Source: Streptomyces sp. A0642 (GTDB lineage: Bacteria; Actinomycetota; Actinomycetes; Streptomycetales; Streptomycetaceae). Taken from it: DNA of 64,000 bases. Positions 7,684-16,830 of the stretch are shown here, piece after piece. The stretch covers positions 101,601 through 165,600 of the forward strand of contig NZ_SSBL01000015.1 of NCBI RefSeq assembly GCF_004795105.1, written 5' to 3'. The notes beneath the pieces are model-generated. The model did no database searches, had not been told where the DNA came from, and saw only the letters and a list, made by a program, of their open reading frames with translations. The stretch's first letter is position 1. Every line of letters starts with the position of its first letter. The position numbers and the translations under genes are program-made.

Positions 7684-8802
7684 ATGACAGACGCACTCAA
7701 GCGCCTCTCCGACGAGGGCGTGGCGATCTGGCTCGACGACCTTTCGCGCAAGCGGATCACCTCGGGCAACCTCGCTGAGCTGATCGACCAGAGCCACGTC
7801 GTGGGTGTCACGACCAACCCCTCGATCTTCCAGAAGGCGATCTCCTCGGGTGACGGTTACGAGCAGCAGCTCACCGACCTCGCCGCCCGCAAGGTGACCG
7901 TCGAGGAAGCCATCCGCATGATCACCACCGCGGACGTCCGGGACGCGGCCGACATCCTGCGCCCGGTCTTCGACGCGACGGACGGCCAGGACGGCCGGGT
8001 CTCCATCGAGGTCGACCCGCGCCTGGCGCACAACACCCTGGCCACGGTCGCCGAGGCCAAGCAGCTCGCGTGGCTGGTGGACCGCCCGAACACGCTCATC
8101 AAGATCCCGGCGACGAAGGCCGGCCTGCCGGCGATCACCGAGACGATCGGCCGGGGCATCAGCGTCAACGTCACGCTGATCTTCTCGCTGGAGCGTTACC
8201 GCGAGGTCATGGACGCCTACCTGGCGGGCCTGGAGAAGGCGAAGGCCGCGGGCCTGGACCTCTCCAAGATCCACTCGGTGGCGTCGTTCTTCGTGTCCCG
8301 TGTGGACACGGAGATCGACAAGCGGCTCGACGCGATCGGCAGCGACGAGGCCAAGGCCGCGAAGGGCAAGTCCGCGCTCGCCAACGCGCGCCTGGCCTAC
8401 GAGGCGTACGAGGAGGTCTTCGCCGGTGAGCGCTGGGCCGCCCTCGACAAGGCGCACGCCAACAAGCAGCGCCCGCTGTGGGCCTCCACCGGCGTGAAGG
8501 ACCCGTCCCTCAAGGACACCCTCTACGTCGTCGACCTCGTCGCGCCGAACACGGTCAACACCATGCCGGAGGCGACTCTGGACGCGGTGGCCGACCACGG
8601 CGAGATCACCGGCAACACCGTCGCCGGTTCGTACGACCAGGGCCGTGCCGACCTCGAAGCGATCAAGAAGCTCGGGGTGAGCTACGACGACGTCGTCCAG
8701 CTGCTGGAGGACGAGGGCGTCGACAAGTTCGAGGCGGCCTGGAACGACCTGCTCAACTCGACCGAGGCGGAGCTCAAGCGCCTCGCCCCTTCGGAGGGCT
8801 GA
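7684..8802 (+). CDS. tal: Transaldolase
   Basis: Class I aldolase-type enzyme (372 aa) that transfers a dihydroxyacetone unit between sedoheptulose-7-phosphate and glyceraldehyde-3-phosphate. The TIM-barrel features are visible: GVTTNPSIFQKAI near residue 40 and the Schiff-base lysine in TLIKIPATKAG near residue 139. Length and the C-terminal extension match the actinobacterial long form. AGGAG at 7669-7673 supports ATG 7684. It lies 34 bp after tkt, and the next gene starts 5 bp after its stop. Confidence 0.97.
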   Translation: MTDALKRLSDEGVAIWLDDLSRKRITSGNLAELIDQSHVVGVTTNPSIFQKAISSGDGYEQQLTDLAARKVTVEEAIRMITTADVRDAADILRPVFDATDGQDGRVSIEVDPRLAHNTLATVAEAKQLAWLVDRPNTLIKIPATKAGLPAITETIGRGISVNVTLIFSLERYREVMDAYLAGLEKAKAAGLDLSKIHSVASFFVSRVDTEIDKRLDAIGSDEAKAAKGKSALANARLAYEAYEEVFAGERWAALDKAHANKQRPLWASTGVKDPSLKDTLYVVDLVAPNTVNTMPEATLDAVADHGEITGNTVAGSYDQGRADLEAIKKLGVSYDDVVQLLEDEGVDKFEAAWNDLLNSTEAELKRLAPSEG

Positions 8803-8807
8803 CCACT

Positions 8808-10340
8808 TTGTCTGGTGTTCCCGGAGCCAACCCGCTCCGTGACGCCCAGGACCGACGGCTCCCGCGCATCGCGGGGCCGTCGGGCCTGGTCATCTTTGGC
8901 GTCACGGGCGATTTGTCCCGTAAAAAGCTGATGCCCGCCGTCTACGACCTGGCCAATCGCGGCCTGCTGCCGCCGGGCTTCTCGCTCATCGGTTTCGCGC
9001 GCCGCGACTGGGAGGACGAAGACTTCGCCCAGGTCGTCCACGACGCCGTCAAGGAGCATTCGCGCACGCCCTTCCGTGAGGAGGTCTGGCAGCAGCTCGC
9101 CCAGGGCATGCGTTTCGTCCAGGGCAACTTCGACGACGACGTGGCCTTCGAGACGCTGCGCGCCACGATCGAGGAGCTCGACAAGGCCCAGGGCACGGGC
9201 GGCAACTTCGCCTTCTACCTGTCCGTGCCGCCGAAGTTCTTCCCGAAGGTCGTCGAGCAGCTCAAGAAGCACGGGCTGGCCGACCAGAAGGAAGGCAGCT
9301 GGCGCCGGGCCGTCATCGAGAAGCCGTTCGGTCACGACCTGGAGAGCGCGCAGGAGCTCAACCAGCTCGTGCACGACGTCTTCCCGCCGAACGAGGTCTT
9401 CCGCATCGACCACTACCTCGGCAAGGAGACGGTCCAGAACATCCTGGCGCTGCGCTTCGCCAACACGATGTGGGAACCGATCTGGAACAGGTCCTACGTC
9501 GACCACATCCAGATCACGATGGCCGAGGACATCGGCATCGGCGGCCGGGCCGGCTACTACGACGGCATCGGCGCGGCCCGCGACGTCATCCAGAACCACC
9601 TGCTCCAGCTCCTGGCGCTGACCGCCATGGAGGAGCCCGGCTCCTTCCACCCCAAGGCACTGGTCGCCGAGAAGCTCAAGGTGCTCACGGCGGTGGAACT
9701 GCCGGAGGACCTGGGCAAGCACACGGTGCGCGGCCAGTACACGCACGCGTGGCAGGGCGGCCAGGAGGTGCCCGGCTACCTGGAGGAAGAGGGAATCGAC
9801 CCCAAGTCGAAGACCGACACCTTCGCCGCGGTCAAGCTGACGATCAACAACCGCCGCTGGGCGGGCGTCCCGTTCTACCTCCGTACCGGAAAGCGGCTCG
9901 GCCGCCGGGTCACGGAGATCGCGGTCGTCTTCAAGCGCGCCCCGTACCTGCCCTTCGAGTCCGGTGCGACCGAGGAGCTGGGCGGCAACGCCCTGGTCAT
10001 CCGGGTCCAGCCGGACGAGGGCGTCACGGTGCGGTTCGGCTCCAAGGTGCCCGGCACCTCCATGGAGGTGCGGGACGTCACGATGGACTTCGCCTACGGC
10101 GAGTCCTTCACCGAGTCCAGCCCGGAGGCGTACGAGCGCCTCATCCTCGATGTCCTGCTCGGCGACGCCAACCTCTTCCCGCGTCACCAGGAGGTCGAGC
10201 TCTCCTGGAACATCCTCGACCCGATCGAGGAGTACTGGGACAAGCACGGCAAGCCCGCCCAGTATCCGGCCGGCACCTGGGGCCCGGCCGAGGCGGACGA
10301 GATGCTCGCACGCGACGGACGGAGCTGGCGCCGGCCATGA
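8808..10340 (+). CDS. zwf: Glucose-6-phosphate 1-dehydrogenase
   Basis: First oxidative pentose-phosphate enzyme (510 aa), oxidising glucose-6-phosphate to 6-phosphogluconolactone with reduction of NADP. The Rossmann motif VIFGVTGDLSRKKLMPA begins near residue 27, and the active-site signature RIDHYLGKETVQN with substrate Lys and His lies near 199. Starts at TTG 8808 (translating to MSGVPGANPLRDAQDRRLPRIAG), with GGAGGG at 8792-8797 inside the tal 3' end; no ATG or GTG in this position gives the family length. Its stop overlaps opcA (ATGA). OpcA, encoded next, activates this enzyme in related bacteria. Confidence 0.96.
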   Translation: MSGVPGANPLRDAQDRRLPRIAGPSGLVIFGVTGDLSRKKLMPAVYDLANRGLLPPGFSLIGFARRDWEDEDFAQVVHDAVKEHSRTPFREEVWQQLAQGMRFVQGNFDDDVAFETLRATIEELDKAQGTGGNFAFYLSVPPKFFPKVVEQLKKHGLADQKEGSWRRAVIEKPFGHDLESAQELNQLVHDVFPPNEVFRIDHYLGKETVQNILALRFANTMWEPIWNRSYVDHIQITMAEDIGIGGRAGYYDGIGAARDVIQNHLLQLLALTAMEEPGSFHPKALVAEKLKVLTAVELPEDLGKHTVRGQYTHAWQGGQEVPGYLEEEGIDPKSKTDTFAAVKLTINNRRWAGVPFYLRTGKRLGRRVTEIAVVFKRAPYLPFESGATEELGGNALVIRVQPDEGVTVRFGSKVPGTSMEVRDVTMDFAYGESFTESSPEAYERLILDVLLGDANLFPRHQEVELSWNILDPIEEYWDKHGKPAQYPAGTWGPAEADEMLARDGRSWRRP

Positions 10341-11359
10341 AGATCGATCTCACGGAAACCACGTCCAGCAAGATCAACCAGGCCATGATCTCGGCCCGGC
10401 GCGCAGTCGGCGCCCCGGCCATCGGGATGGTCCTCACCCTCGTCGTCGTCACCGACGAGGAGAACGCCTACGACGCGCTCAAGGCGGCGAGCGACTCCTC
10501 CCGCGAGCACCCCTCGCGGATCATCGCGGTGATCAAGCGGGTCAGCCGTTCGCCGCGCGCCCGCCGCGACGCCCGGCTCGACGCCGAGGTGCGGGTCGGT
10601 TCCGACTCGGGCTCCGGCGAGACCGTCGTGCTGCGCCTTCACGGCGAGCTGGCCAATCACGCCCAGTCGGTCGTCCTGCCCCTGCTGCTGCCGGACGCCC
10701 CGGTGGTGGTGTGGTGGCCCGAGGACGCCCCCGCGGACCCGGCCAAGGACCCGCTGGGCGCTCTCGCCCAGCGTCGCATCACCGACACGTACTCCGCCGA
10801 GCACCCGCTCGACGAGCTGGCGGTGCGTGCGCAGACGTACCAGCCGGGTGACACGGACCTGGCCTGGACCCGCATCACGCCCTGGCGTTCGATGCTGGCG
10901 GCGGCACTCGACCAGCAGCCCGCTCAGGTCCTCTCGGCCACGGTCGAGGGCGAGTCGGACAATCCGAGCTGCGAACTGCTGGCCATGTGGCTCGCGGACC
11001 GGCTCAAGGTGCCGGTGGAGCGCACGACGTCCGGCGGCCCCGGCCTGACGGCGGTCCGGATGACGACGAAGAACGGCGACATCGTCCTGGACCGGGCGGA
11101 CGGTTCGCTCGCCACGCTGTGCATGGTCGGCCAGCCGGACCGTGCGGTGGCGCTGAAGCGCCGGGAGACCTCGGAACTCCTCGCGGAGGAGCTGCGGCGT
11201 CTGGACCCGGACAACGTGTACGAGGCCACGGTGAAGTTCGGCGTGGAGCGCCTCGGAAAGGTGGCGGAGCCCGTGGCCGCGAAGAAGGCGGCCCCGTCGT
11301 CCGAGGCGCCGGCCGCTGCCAGGAAGGCCGCACCGGCGAAGAAGGCGGCGTCCAAGTGA
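10337..11359 (+). CDS. opcA: Glucose-6-phosphate dehydrogenase assembly protein OpcA
   Basis: OpcA-family factor (340 aa) needed for full G6PDH activity in cyanobacteria and actinobacteria. Recognisable segments are MKIDLTETTSSKINQAMISARRAVGAPAIGMVLTLVVVTD at the N-terminus and VVLPLLLPDAPVVVWWPEDAP near residue 120. The C-terminal ~35 residues are a low-complexity Lys/Ala tail (AAKKAAPSSEAPAAARKAAPAKKAASK), a histone-tail-like extension absent from shorter homologues. ATGA overlap with zwf and GTGA overlap with pgl show tight translational coupling. Confidence 0.94.
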   Translation: MKIDLTETTSSKINQAMISARRAVGAPAIGMVLTLVVVTDEENAYDALKAASDSSREHPSRIIAVIKRVSRSPRARRDARLDAEVRVGSDSGSGETVVLRLHGELANHAQSVVLPLLLPDAPVVVWWPEDAPADPAKDPLGALAQRRITDTYSAEHPLDELAVRAQTYQPGDTDLAWTRITPWRSMLAAALDQQPAQVLSATVEGESDNPSCELLAMWLADRLKVPVERTTSGGPGLTAVRMTTKNGDIVLDRADGSLATLCMVGQPDRAVALKRRETSELLAEELRRLDPDNVYEATVKFGVERLGKVAEPVAAKKAAPSSEAPAAARKAAPAKKAASK

Positions 11360-12141
11360 GCGTCGTCCCGCAGCTCGTCGTGCACCGCGACAAGGAGCTG
11401 ATGGCGCAGGCCGCGGCGGCCCGGCTGATCACGAAGATCGTGGACGCCCAGGCCGCACGCGGTCACGCCTCGGTGGTGCTCACCGGCGGGCGCAACGGCA
11501 ACGGTCTGCTGGCCGCGCTCGCCGAGGCGCCCGCCCGGGAGGCGATCGACTGGTCGCGGCTCGACCTGTGGTGGGGCGACGAGCGCTACCTGCCGGAGGG
11601 CGATCCGGAGCGCAATGTCACGCAGGCGCGCAAGGCCCTGCTGGACTCGGTGCCGCTGGACCCGGCCCGGGTGCACGCGATGCCCGCGTCGGACGGGCCG
11701 CACGGCCAGGACGTCGACGCGGCAGCGGCCGCGTACGCCGCCGAACTGGCCGCGGCGGCCGGCCCGGAGGACCACGGGCCGGTGCCGGTGTTCGACGTGC
11801 TGATGCTGGGTGTCGGGCCCGACACCCATGTCGCCTCCCTCTTCCCCGAGTTGCCCGCGGTACGGGAGACCGAGCGCACCGTCGTCGGTGTGCACGGGGC
11901 GCCCAAGCCGCCGCCCGTCCGCGTCTCGCTCACGCTGCCCGCCATCCGGGCGGCGCGCGAGGTGTGGCTGCTCGCGGCGGGCGAGGACAAGGCGGAGGCC
12001 GCGGCCATCGCCCTGTCGGGCGCCGGGGCGATCCAGGCCCCGGCGGCGGGAGCGTACGGCCGCAGCCGCACGCTGTGGCTGCTGGACGCGGCGGCGGCCT
12101 CCCGGCTGCCCCGCGCCCTGTACCCGCCGGCCTCCGCCTGA
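11356..12141 (+). CDS. pgl: 6-phosphogluconolactonase
   Basis: Hydrolyses 6-phosphogluconolactone to 6-phosphogluconate, following Zwf. 261 aa of the glucosamine-6-phosphate isomerase-like fold. The family motifs are SVVLTGGRNGNGLLAAL near residue 36, WWGDERYLPEGDPERN near 73 and MLGVGPDTHVASLFP near 152. The GTG overlaps the opcA stop by 4 nt; this is the last gene of the operon, closed by a hairpin at 12,151. No unusual features apart from an Ala-rich insertion (DAAAAAYAAELAAAAGPED). Confidence 0.95.
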   Translation: MSVVPQLVVHRDKELMAQAAAARLITKIVDAQAARGHASVVLTGGRNGNGLLAALAEAPAREAIDWSRLDLWWGDERYLPEGDPERNVTQARKALLDSVPLDPARVHAMPASDGPHGQDVDAAAAAYAAELAAAAGPEDHGPVPVFDVLMLGVGPDTHVASLFPELPAVRETERTVVGVHGAPKPPPVRVSLTLPAIRAAREVWLLAAGEDKAEAAAIALSGAGAIQAPAAGAYGRSRTLWLLDAAAASRLPRALYPPASA

Positions 12142-12150
12142 GCGTCGTAC

Positions 12151-12192
12151 CGAACGGCCCGGCCCGCCCGCGAGGGTGTGCCGGGCCGTTCG
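12151..12192 (+). terminator. Terminator hairpin of the tkt-tal-zwf-opcA-pgl operon
   Basis: Exact 13-bp arms CGAACGGCCCGGC (12151-12163) and its complement (12180-12192) with a 16-nt loop, 9 bp after the pgl stop. It lies between convergent genes and may act in both directions. Confidence 0.85.
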
Positions 12193-12250
12193 CCGTGCCG
12201 GACCCGGACGGGGAGCACGTGCGAGCCCGGCCTGATCCGGACGAAAGGTC

Positions 12251-13762
12251 CTAGGGCCGTTCGAGGAACGGCTCCAGGAGGCCGGGGACGGCCTCCGCCG
12301 CGAAGACCAGGCCCTCGGAGGCGTCCGCGTCGTGCACCGTGTAGGCGCCCGCGCCGGCCGAGGTCGTGGCGGTCACGCTCAGCAGCCCGGCCCGGCGCTG
12401 GAAGTACGACTGCCGCACCGTCCACCCGATCACTCCCGTCCGCCGCAGTGCGGCCGTGGAGCGCCGGAGCGTGCCGGAGCGGGTCACGAGGTAGGCGCCG
12501 CTCACGGTGTGCCCAAGGGACCGGTACGCGTCGAGGGCCAGCGGCACGGTGAGGGACACGGACACCACCGCCCAGCCGAGCGCCACCCAGAGCAGTACGG
12601 GCGTCAGCAGGGCGCCCAGGACCGCCAGGAGCAGCGCGGGAAGCAGGCACGCCGCCGCGGCCCGGCGCAGGCGGCGGCCCCGGGCGGCCCGAGGATGAGC
12701 GGTGAGCGGGGCGGCGGCCGGAGAGCCCTGTGCGCGCAGCACTTCGGCGGCGATCGCGTCGGCGAGGGGGCGTGGTACGGCCGGGAGCAGGGTGTCGTGG
12801 TCGGCGCCCCGCTCCTCCTCGTCCTTCGTCAGACCCGTCGTGATCGCGTCCAGCCGGGCGGCGCCGAACAGCCTGACCCCCAGCGGTTCCACCAGGTCGA
12901 CGCCCTGCAGCCGCCGTTCCTCCACCGAGAGCGAGCGCGAGGTCAGCAGGCCGCGGCGTACGCGCAGGGTCCCTCCGGGTTCGCGCTCCAGGCGGTAGTT
13001 CCACCACCCCTCGACCCAGAGCCCGAGCGCCCCCGCCACGCCGGCCGCCAGAGCGGCGGCCACCAGGACCACGAGCGTCCAGAGCAGGGGGGTGTCCCGG
13101 AACCGGTCGGCGGCCCAGTCGATGACCTCGCCCTGAGCACCCGCCCAGTCGCTGACCTGCAGGACGCCGCCGACCGCGGCTCCCCCGAGCATCGGGGCGA
13201 CGAAGGAGACCGGGGCGTAGCGGATCCACCCGGGGTCCAGCGTGGCCAGCGTGCCGTCCCGGTGCGTGCCGGGCGCCCCGGCGGTGGCCCGGTCCAGGAG
13301 TTCACGCCGCAGCCGCTCGCCTTCGGCGCGTGTGACGGGATCGAGTTCCAGGGGCGGTTCGCCTCCGGTGTGTTCGCCGGTGCCGATCCGGACGGTGACC
13401 AGGCCGAGGATCCGCAGCAGGAGGTGGGCGGTGAGGTCGACGCTGCGGATGCGTTCCCTGGCGAGGGAGCGCCGCTTGAGCAGCAGCAGTCCGGTGTGGA
13501 GGTCGACGCGTTCGGCGCCGATCCGGTAACGGGTGCGCCGCCACCGCACGTAGTCGCCCGCGGCCGCGCCGCCGATCAGCAGGACGGCCCCGGCCAGGAC
13601 CCAGCCGATCCCTTTCGCGTACCCGAACCTCCCGGCCAGCCCTATCGCGGCCGGGACGGCGGCCCCGGCGGCCACGCCCGCCGTGACGAGCGCGGTGACC
13701 AGGACCGTACGCGGATGGATGCGCTGCCACGGCGGGCCGTCCCGGCCGGTCGCCGTGCTCAT
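12251..13762 (-). CDS. Large PH-domain (YdbT-like) membrane protein
   Basis: 503-aa membrane protein with bacterial PH (bPH2) domains, like B. subtilis YdbT. Paired hydrophobic helices occur near residues 15-60 (VLVTALVTAGVAAGAAVP; GWVLAGAVLLIGGAAAGDYV), 175-200, 235-260 and 385-430. Each pair is followed by a soluble PH-like stretch containing YRIGAERVDLHTGLLLLKRRSLARERIRSVDL or similar. The repeated pattern (basic turn, R-S-V/G-V-D-L-V) indicates two to three tandem domains. Its ATG overlaps the stop of the smaller PH-domain gene. Function is not established; homologues were linked to bacteriocin resistance in Bacillus. Confidence 0.85.
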   Translation of the reverse strand: MSTATGRDGPPWQRIHPRTVLVTALVTAGVAAGAAVPAAIGLAGRFGYAKGIGWVLAGAVLLIGGAAAGDYVRWRRTRYRIGAERVDLHTGLLLLKRRSLARERIRSVDLTAHLLLRILGLVTVRIGTGEHTGGEPPLELDPVTRAEGERLRRELLDRATAGAPGTHRDGTLATLDPGWIRYAPVSFVAPMLGGAAVGGVLQVSDWAGAQGEVIDWAADRFRDTPLLWTLVVLVAAALAAGVAGALGLWVEGWWNYRLEREPGGTLRVRRGLLTSRSLSVEERRLQGVDLVEPLGVRLFGAARLDAITTGLTKDEEERGADHDTLLPAVPRPLADAIAAEVLRAQGSPAAAPLTAHPRAARGRRLRRAAAACLLPALLLAVLGALLTPVLLWVALGWAVVSVSLTVPLALDAYRSLGHTVSGAYLVTRSGTLRRSTAALRRTGVIGWTVRQSYFQRRAGLLSVTATTSAGAGAYTVHDADASEGLVFAAEAVPGLLEPFLERP

Positions 13763-14274
13763 GTGGCGTCGCCGGGGGTGTCGTGGGTGATCCGCGTGAG
13801 CCGGTCGGCGAGCTCGGCCGCCACTTCGTGGCCGAGGCCCTCGATGCGCACCTCGCCCTTGGCGGAGGCGGTGGTGACGGTGACGGTGGCCAGTCCGAAG
13901 AGCTGCTCCAGCGGCCCGCGCACGGTGTCCACGGTCTGGATCCGGGACATCGGCGCGATCCGCCACTCCTGCCACAGCACCCCCGTCCGCACGTACACCG
14001 CCTCGTCCGTGACCTCCCAGCGATGGGTGCGGAACCACCAGAGGGGGACGAGGACGGCGCAGCCGATCCCGACGAGGGCGAGCAGGGCGGCGGGCAGCAG
14101 CAGCCAGAAGCGGGCGGACGCGAGGAACACGCCCAGCACCGCCAGAACCACCACCGGCGCAGCGGTCAGCAGCAGCCACTGCGCCCGCCACCAGCCGACG
14201 GCCCGCGGGGCCGGCGTGTGCGCCGGAGCCCTGAGCCGGACCTGCCGTATCGCCGCCCCCTCCCCCGTGGTCAT
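13759..14274 (-). CDS. Small PH-domain (YdbS-like) membrane protein
   Basis: 171 aa with two adjacent membrane helices (WLLLTAAPVVVLAVLGVFLASARFWLLLPAALLALVGIGCAVLV, about residues 33-75) followed by one bacterial PH domain. That domain includes HRWEVTDEAVYVRTGVLWQEWRIAPMSRIQTVDTVRGPLEQLFGLATVTVTTA. The arrangement is the YdbS partner of the YdbT-like protein encoded immediately downstream. The start lies 4 nt after the pgi stop, so the two PH proteins appear to be co-transcribed with pgi. Confidence 0.86.
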   Translation of the reverse strand: MTTGEGAAIRQVRLRAPAHTPAPRAVGWWRAQWLLLTAAPVVVLAVLGVFLASARFWLLLPAALLALVGIGCAVLVPLWWFRTHRWEVTDEAVYVRTGVLWQEWRIAPMSRIQTVDTVRGPLEQLFGLATVTVTTASAKGEVRIEGLGHEVAAELADRLTRITHDTPGDAT

Positions 14275-14278
14275 GGGC

Positions 14279-15940
14279 TCAGCGCCCCCGCAGCTCGCGG
14301 TACGCGGCGACGAGCGCGGCGGTCGAACTGTCCAGCTGTTCGGCGCCCTTGCCCTCCGTCAGCACCGGTTCGATCCGCTTGGCGAGGACCTTGCCGAGCT
14401 CGACGCCCCACTGGTCGAACGAGTCGATGTTCCAGATGGCGCCCTGGACGAAGACCTTGTGTTCGTACAGCGCGATCAGCTGGCCGAGCACGGACGGGGT
14501 CAGCCGGTCGGCGAGGATCGTCGTCGTGGGGTGGTTGCCGAGGAACGTCTTGTGCGGCACCAGTTCCTCGGGGACGCCCTCGGCGCGCACCTCGTCCGGC
14601 GTCTTGCCGAAGGCCAGGGCCTGGGTCTGCGCGAAGAAGTTGGCCATCAGCAGGTCGTGCTGGGCGACCAGGCCGGGCAGCAGGTCGTCGACCGGTTCGG
14701 CGAAGCCGATGAAGTCGGCCGGGATGACCTTGGTGCCCTGGTGGATCAGCTGGTAATAGGCGTGCTGCCCGTTGGTGCCGGGAGTGCCCCACACGACGGG
14801 GCCGGTCTGCCAGTCGACCGGATGGCCGTCACGGTCGACGGACTTGCCGTTGGACTCCATGTCCAGCTGCTGCAGGTACGCGGTGAACTTGGACAGATAG
14901 TGGCTGTAGGGCAGGACGGCGTGCGACTGCGCGTCGAAGAACGCCCCGTACCAGACGCCCAGCAGACCCAGCAGCAGCGGGACGTTCTCCTCGGCCGGCG
15001 CGGTGCGGAAGTGCTCGTCGACGAGGTGGAAGCCGTCGAGCATCTCGCGGAACCGGTCGGGACCGATGGCGATCATCAGCGAGAGGCCGATGGCGGAGTC
15101 GTACGAGTAGCGGCCGCCGACCCAGTCCCAGAACTCGAACATGTTGGCGGTGTCGATGCCGAAGTCGGCGACCTTCTCCGCGTTGGTCGACAGGGCCACG
15201 AAGTGCTTGGCCACCGCCTCCTGACCGGCCTTCAGACCGGTCAGGAGCCAGTCGCGGGCCGAGGTGGCGTTGGTGATCGTCTCGATCGTGGTGAAGGTCT
15301 TCGACGCGATGATGAAGAGCGTCTCGGCCGGGTCGAGGTCGCGCACGGCCTCGTGCAGGTCGGCGCCGTCGACGTTGGAGACGAAGCGGAGGGTGAGCGA
15401 GCGGTCCGTGAAGGAGCGCAGCACCTCGTACGCCATGGCGGGTCCGAGGTCGGAGCCGCCGATGCCGATGTTGACGATGTTCTTGATGGGCCGGCCGGTG
15501 TGACCGGTCCACTCGCCCGACCTGACGCGGTCGGAGAAGGCCGCCATCTTGTCGAGCACGGCGTGCACGGCGGGCACCACGTTCTCGCCGTCGACCTCGA
15601 TCACGGCGTCGCGCGGGGCGCGGAGCGCGGTGTGCAGGACGGCGCGGTCCTCGGTGGTGTTGATCTTGTCGCCGCGGAACATCGCGTCGCGCAGCTCGGC
15701 GACCCCGGTCGCCGCGGCGAGCTCGCGGAGCAGCCTCAGCGTCTCGTCGGTGACCAGCTGCTTGGAGTAGTCGACGTACAGGTCGCCGACGCGCAGGGCG
15801 TATCCCGTGCCGCGCTCCGGATCGTCCGCGAACAGCTGGCGCAGATGGGTCGTCCCGAGCTGCTCACGGTGCTTTCCCAGCGCGGTCCATTCCGGCGTCT
15901 GGTTGAGCCTGGTTCGGCTTTGTGTGTTCATCCCGGACAT
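14279..15940 (-). CDS. pgi: Glucose-6-phosphate isomerase
   Basis: Interconverts glucose-6-phosphate and fructose-6-phosphate. SIS-fold motifs visible include IKNIVNIGIGGSDLGPAMAYEVL (phosphate binding), FIIASKTFTTIETITNA, FWDWVGGRYSYDSAIGLSL and the C-terminal active-site region FDQWGVELGKVLAKRI. Length 553 aa from ATG 15940, or 550 aa from ATG 15931 (MNTQSRTRLNQTPEW), which agrees better with remembered homologue lengths; neither has a strong ribosome-binding site. It is the first gene of a unit with the two PH-domain proteins. Confidence 0.96.
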   Translation of the reverse strand: MSGMNTQSRTRLNQTPEWTALGKHREQLGTTHLRQLFADDPERGTGYALRVGDLYVDYSKQLVTDETLRLLRELAAATGVAELRDAMFRGDKINTTEDRAVLHTALRAPRDAVIEVDGENVVPAVHAVLDKMAAFSDRVRSGEWTGHTGRPIKNIVNIGIGGSDLGPAMAYEVLRSFTDRSLTLRFVSNVDGADLHEAVRDLDPAETLFIIASKTFTTIETITNATSARDWLLTGLKAGQEAVAKHFVALSTNAEKVADFGIDTANMFEFWDWVGGRYSYDSAIGLSLMIAIGPDRFREMLDGFHLVDEHFRTAPAEENVPLLLGLLGVWYGAFFDAQSHAVLPYSHYLSKFTAYLQQLDMESNGKSVDRDGHPVDWQTGPVVWGTPGTNGQHAYYQLIHQGTKVIPADFIGFAEPVDDLLPGLVAQHDLLMANFFAQTQALAFGKTPDEVRAEGVPEELVPHKTFLGNHPTTTILADRLTPSVLGQLIALYEHKVFVQGAIWNIDSFDQWGVELGKVLAKRIEPVLTEGKGAEQLDSSTAALVAAYRELRGR

Positions 15941-16105
15941 CAGCCCACTTCTTCTCGTAACCGCAGTTCCCCGCTGCCCCTCCAACTTAATTGATCAGGA
16001 CGGCGGACGGGACAACGGCGGGCTGCGGCACGGCGAAAGCGTTCCGGCCGGGCACCCTGGGGGTGTCCGGCCGGTGAACTGCTTCTGCGGAGAAGGGAGG
16101 AGCTG

Positions 16106-16441
16106 TCAGATCTCGCCGCGGAGTTTGGCGAGGGCCTCGGCGAGGATGGCCTCGCCGTCCGCGTCGCTGCGCCGCTCGCGTACGTACGCGAGATGCGTCT
16201 TGTACGGCTCGGTGCGCGGCGGGTCCGGCGGGCTGTCCCGGTCCTGGCCGGCCGGGAAGCCGCAGCGCGGGCAGTCCCAGGTCTCCGGTACCTGCGCGTC
16301 ATGGGCGAAGCTCGGCTGCGTCTCGTGCCCGTTCGAGCACCAGAAGGAGATGCGGGCCCGGGGCGCGGACTCGCCGCGCTCGGCCTCCCCCATCGGCCCC
16401 GCTCCGACCCGGCTTCCCCGGATCGCGTTGCCACTTGCCAC
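16106..16441 (-). CDS. rbpA: RbpA-family RNA polymerase-binding protein (paralogue type)
   Basis: 111-aa zinc-ribbon protein of the RbpA family, which binds RNA polymerase holoenzyme and the principal sigma factor and stabilises open complexes in actinobacteria. Family hallmarks are the N-terminal basic tail (NAIRGSRVGAG), the ribbon with CSNGH and CPRCGF, then EPYKTHLAYVRERRSDADGEAILAEALAKLRGEI, matching the sigma-interaction domain THWDML.ERR..EELE..L. The sequence differs clearly from the principal streptomycete RbpA as I recall it, so I take it as the second copy found beside secG. GTG start with AGGGAG 9 nt upstream. Monocistronic. Confidence 0.85.
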   Translation of the reverse strand: MASGNAIRGSRVGAGPMGEAERGESAPRARISFWCSNGHETQPSFAHDAQVPETWDCPRCGFPAGQDRDSPPDPPRTEPYKTHLAYVRERRSDADGEAILAEALAKLRGEI

Positions 16442-16549
16442 GGTCGTAACTCCCTGCGTGATGGTGCTCGAAGATGCCCCAGTCTACGTAAGGCCCAACG
16501 CGCGTCCAGTGGTTGGAGTTACACCCTCACCGAAATCGCGTACGACGGG

Positions 16550-16786
16550 TCAGTTGTCCAGCTTGATGAGCAGACCAAGTACCACAATGCACGCGAACCA
16601 GCTCAGACCGACCACGACGGTGATCCGGTCGAGGTTGCGCTCGGCGACCGAGGAACCGCCGACGGAGGACTGCATTCCGCCACCGAACATGTCGGAAAGA
16701 CCGCCGCCCTTCCCCTTGTGCATCAGCACCAGCAGCATCAGCAGCAGGCTGAAGACGATCAGGGCGATCTCGAACCCCAAAATCAC
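16550..16786 (-). CDS. secG: Preprotein translocase subunit SecG
   Basis: 78-aa accessory subunit of the SecYEG channel. Two membrane helices (ILGFEIALIVFSLLLMLLVLM and ITVVVGLSWFACIVVLGLLI) flank the cytoplasmic HKGKGGGLSDMFGGGMQSSVGGSSVAERNLDR segment, the family signature. GTG start. It follows tpiA on the same strand after a hairpin, as in other actinobacteria where gap-pgk-tpiA-secG are clustered. Confidence 0.96.
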   Translation of the reverse strand: MILGFEIALIVFSLLLMLLVLMHKGKGGGLSDMFGGGMQSSVGGSSVAERNLDRITVVVGLSWFACIVVLGLLIKLDN

Positions 16787-16830
16787 GGCTGGTCCCTACT
16801 TTCCGGAATTCTGACTGCGTGTGCGAACAA

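Noticed and set aside
12332..15994. 1220-codon plus-strand open frame
   Set aside because: It is antisense to the PH-domain genes and pgi, low complexity, no recognisable fold.
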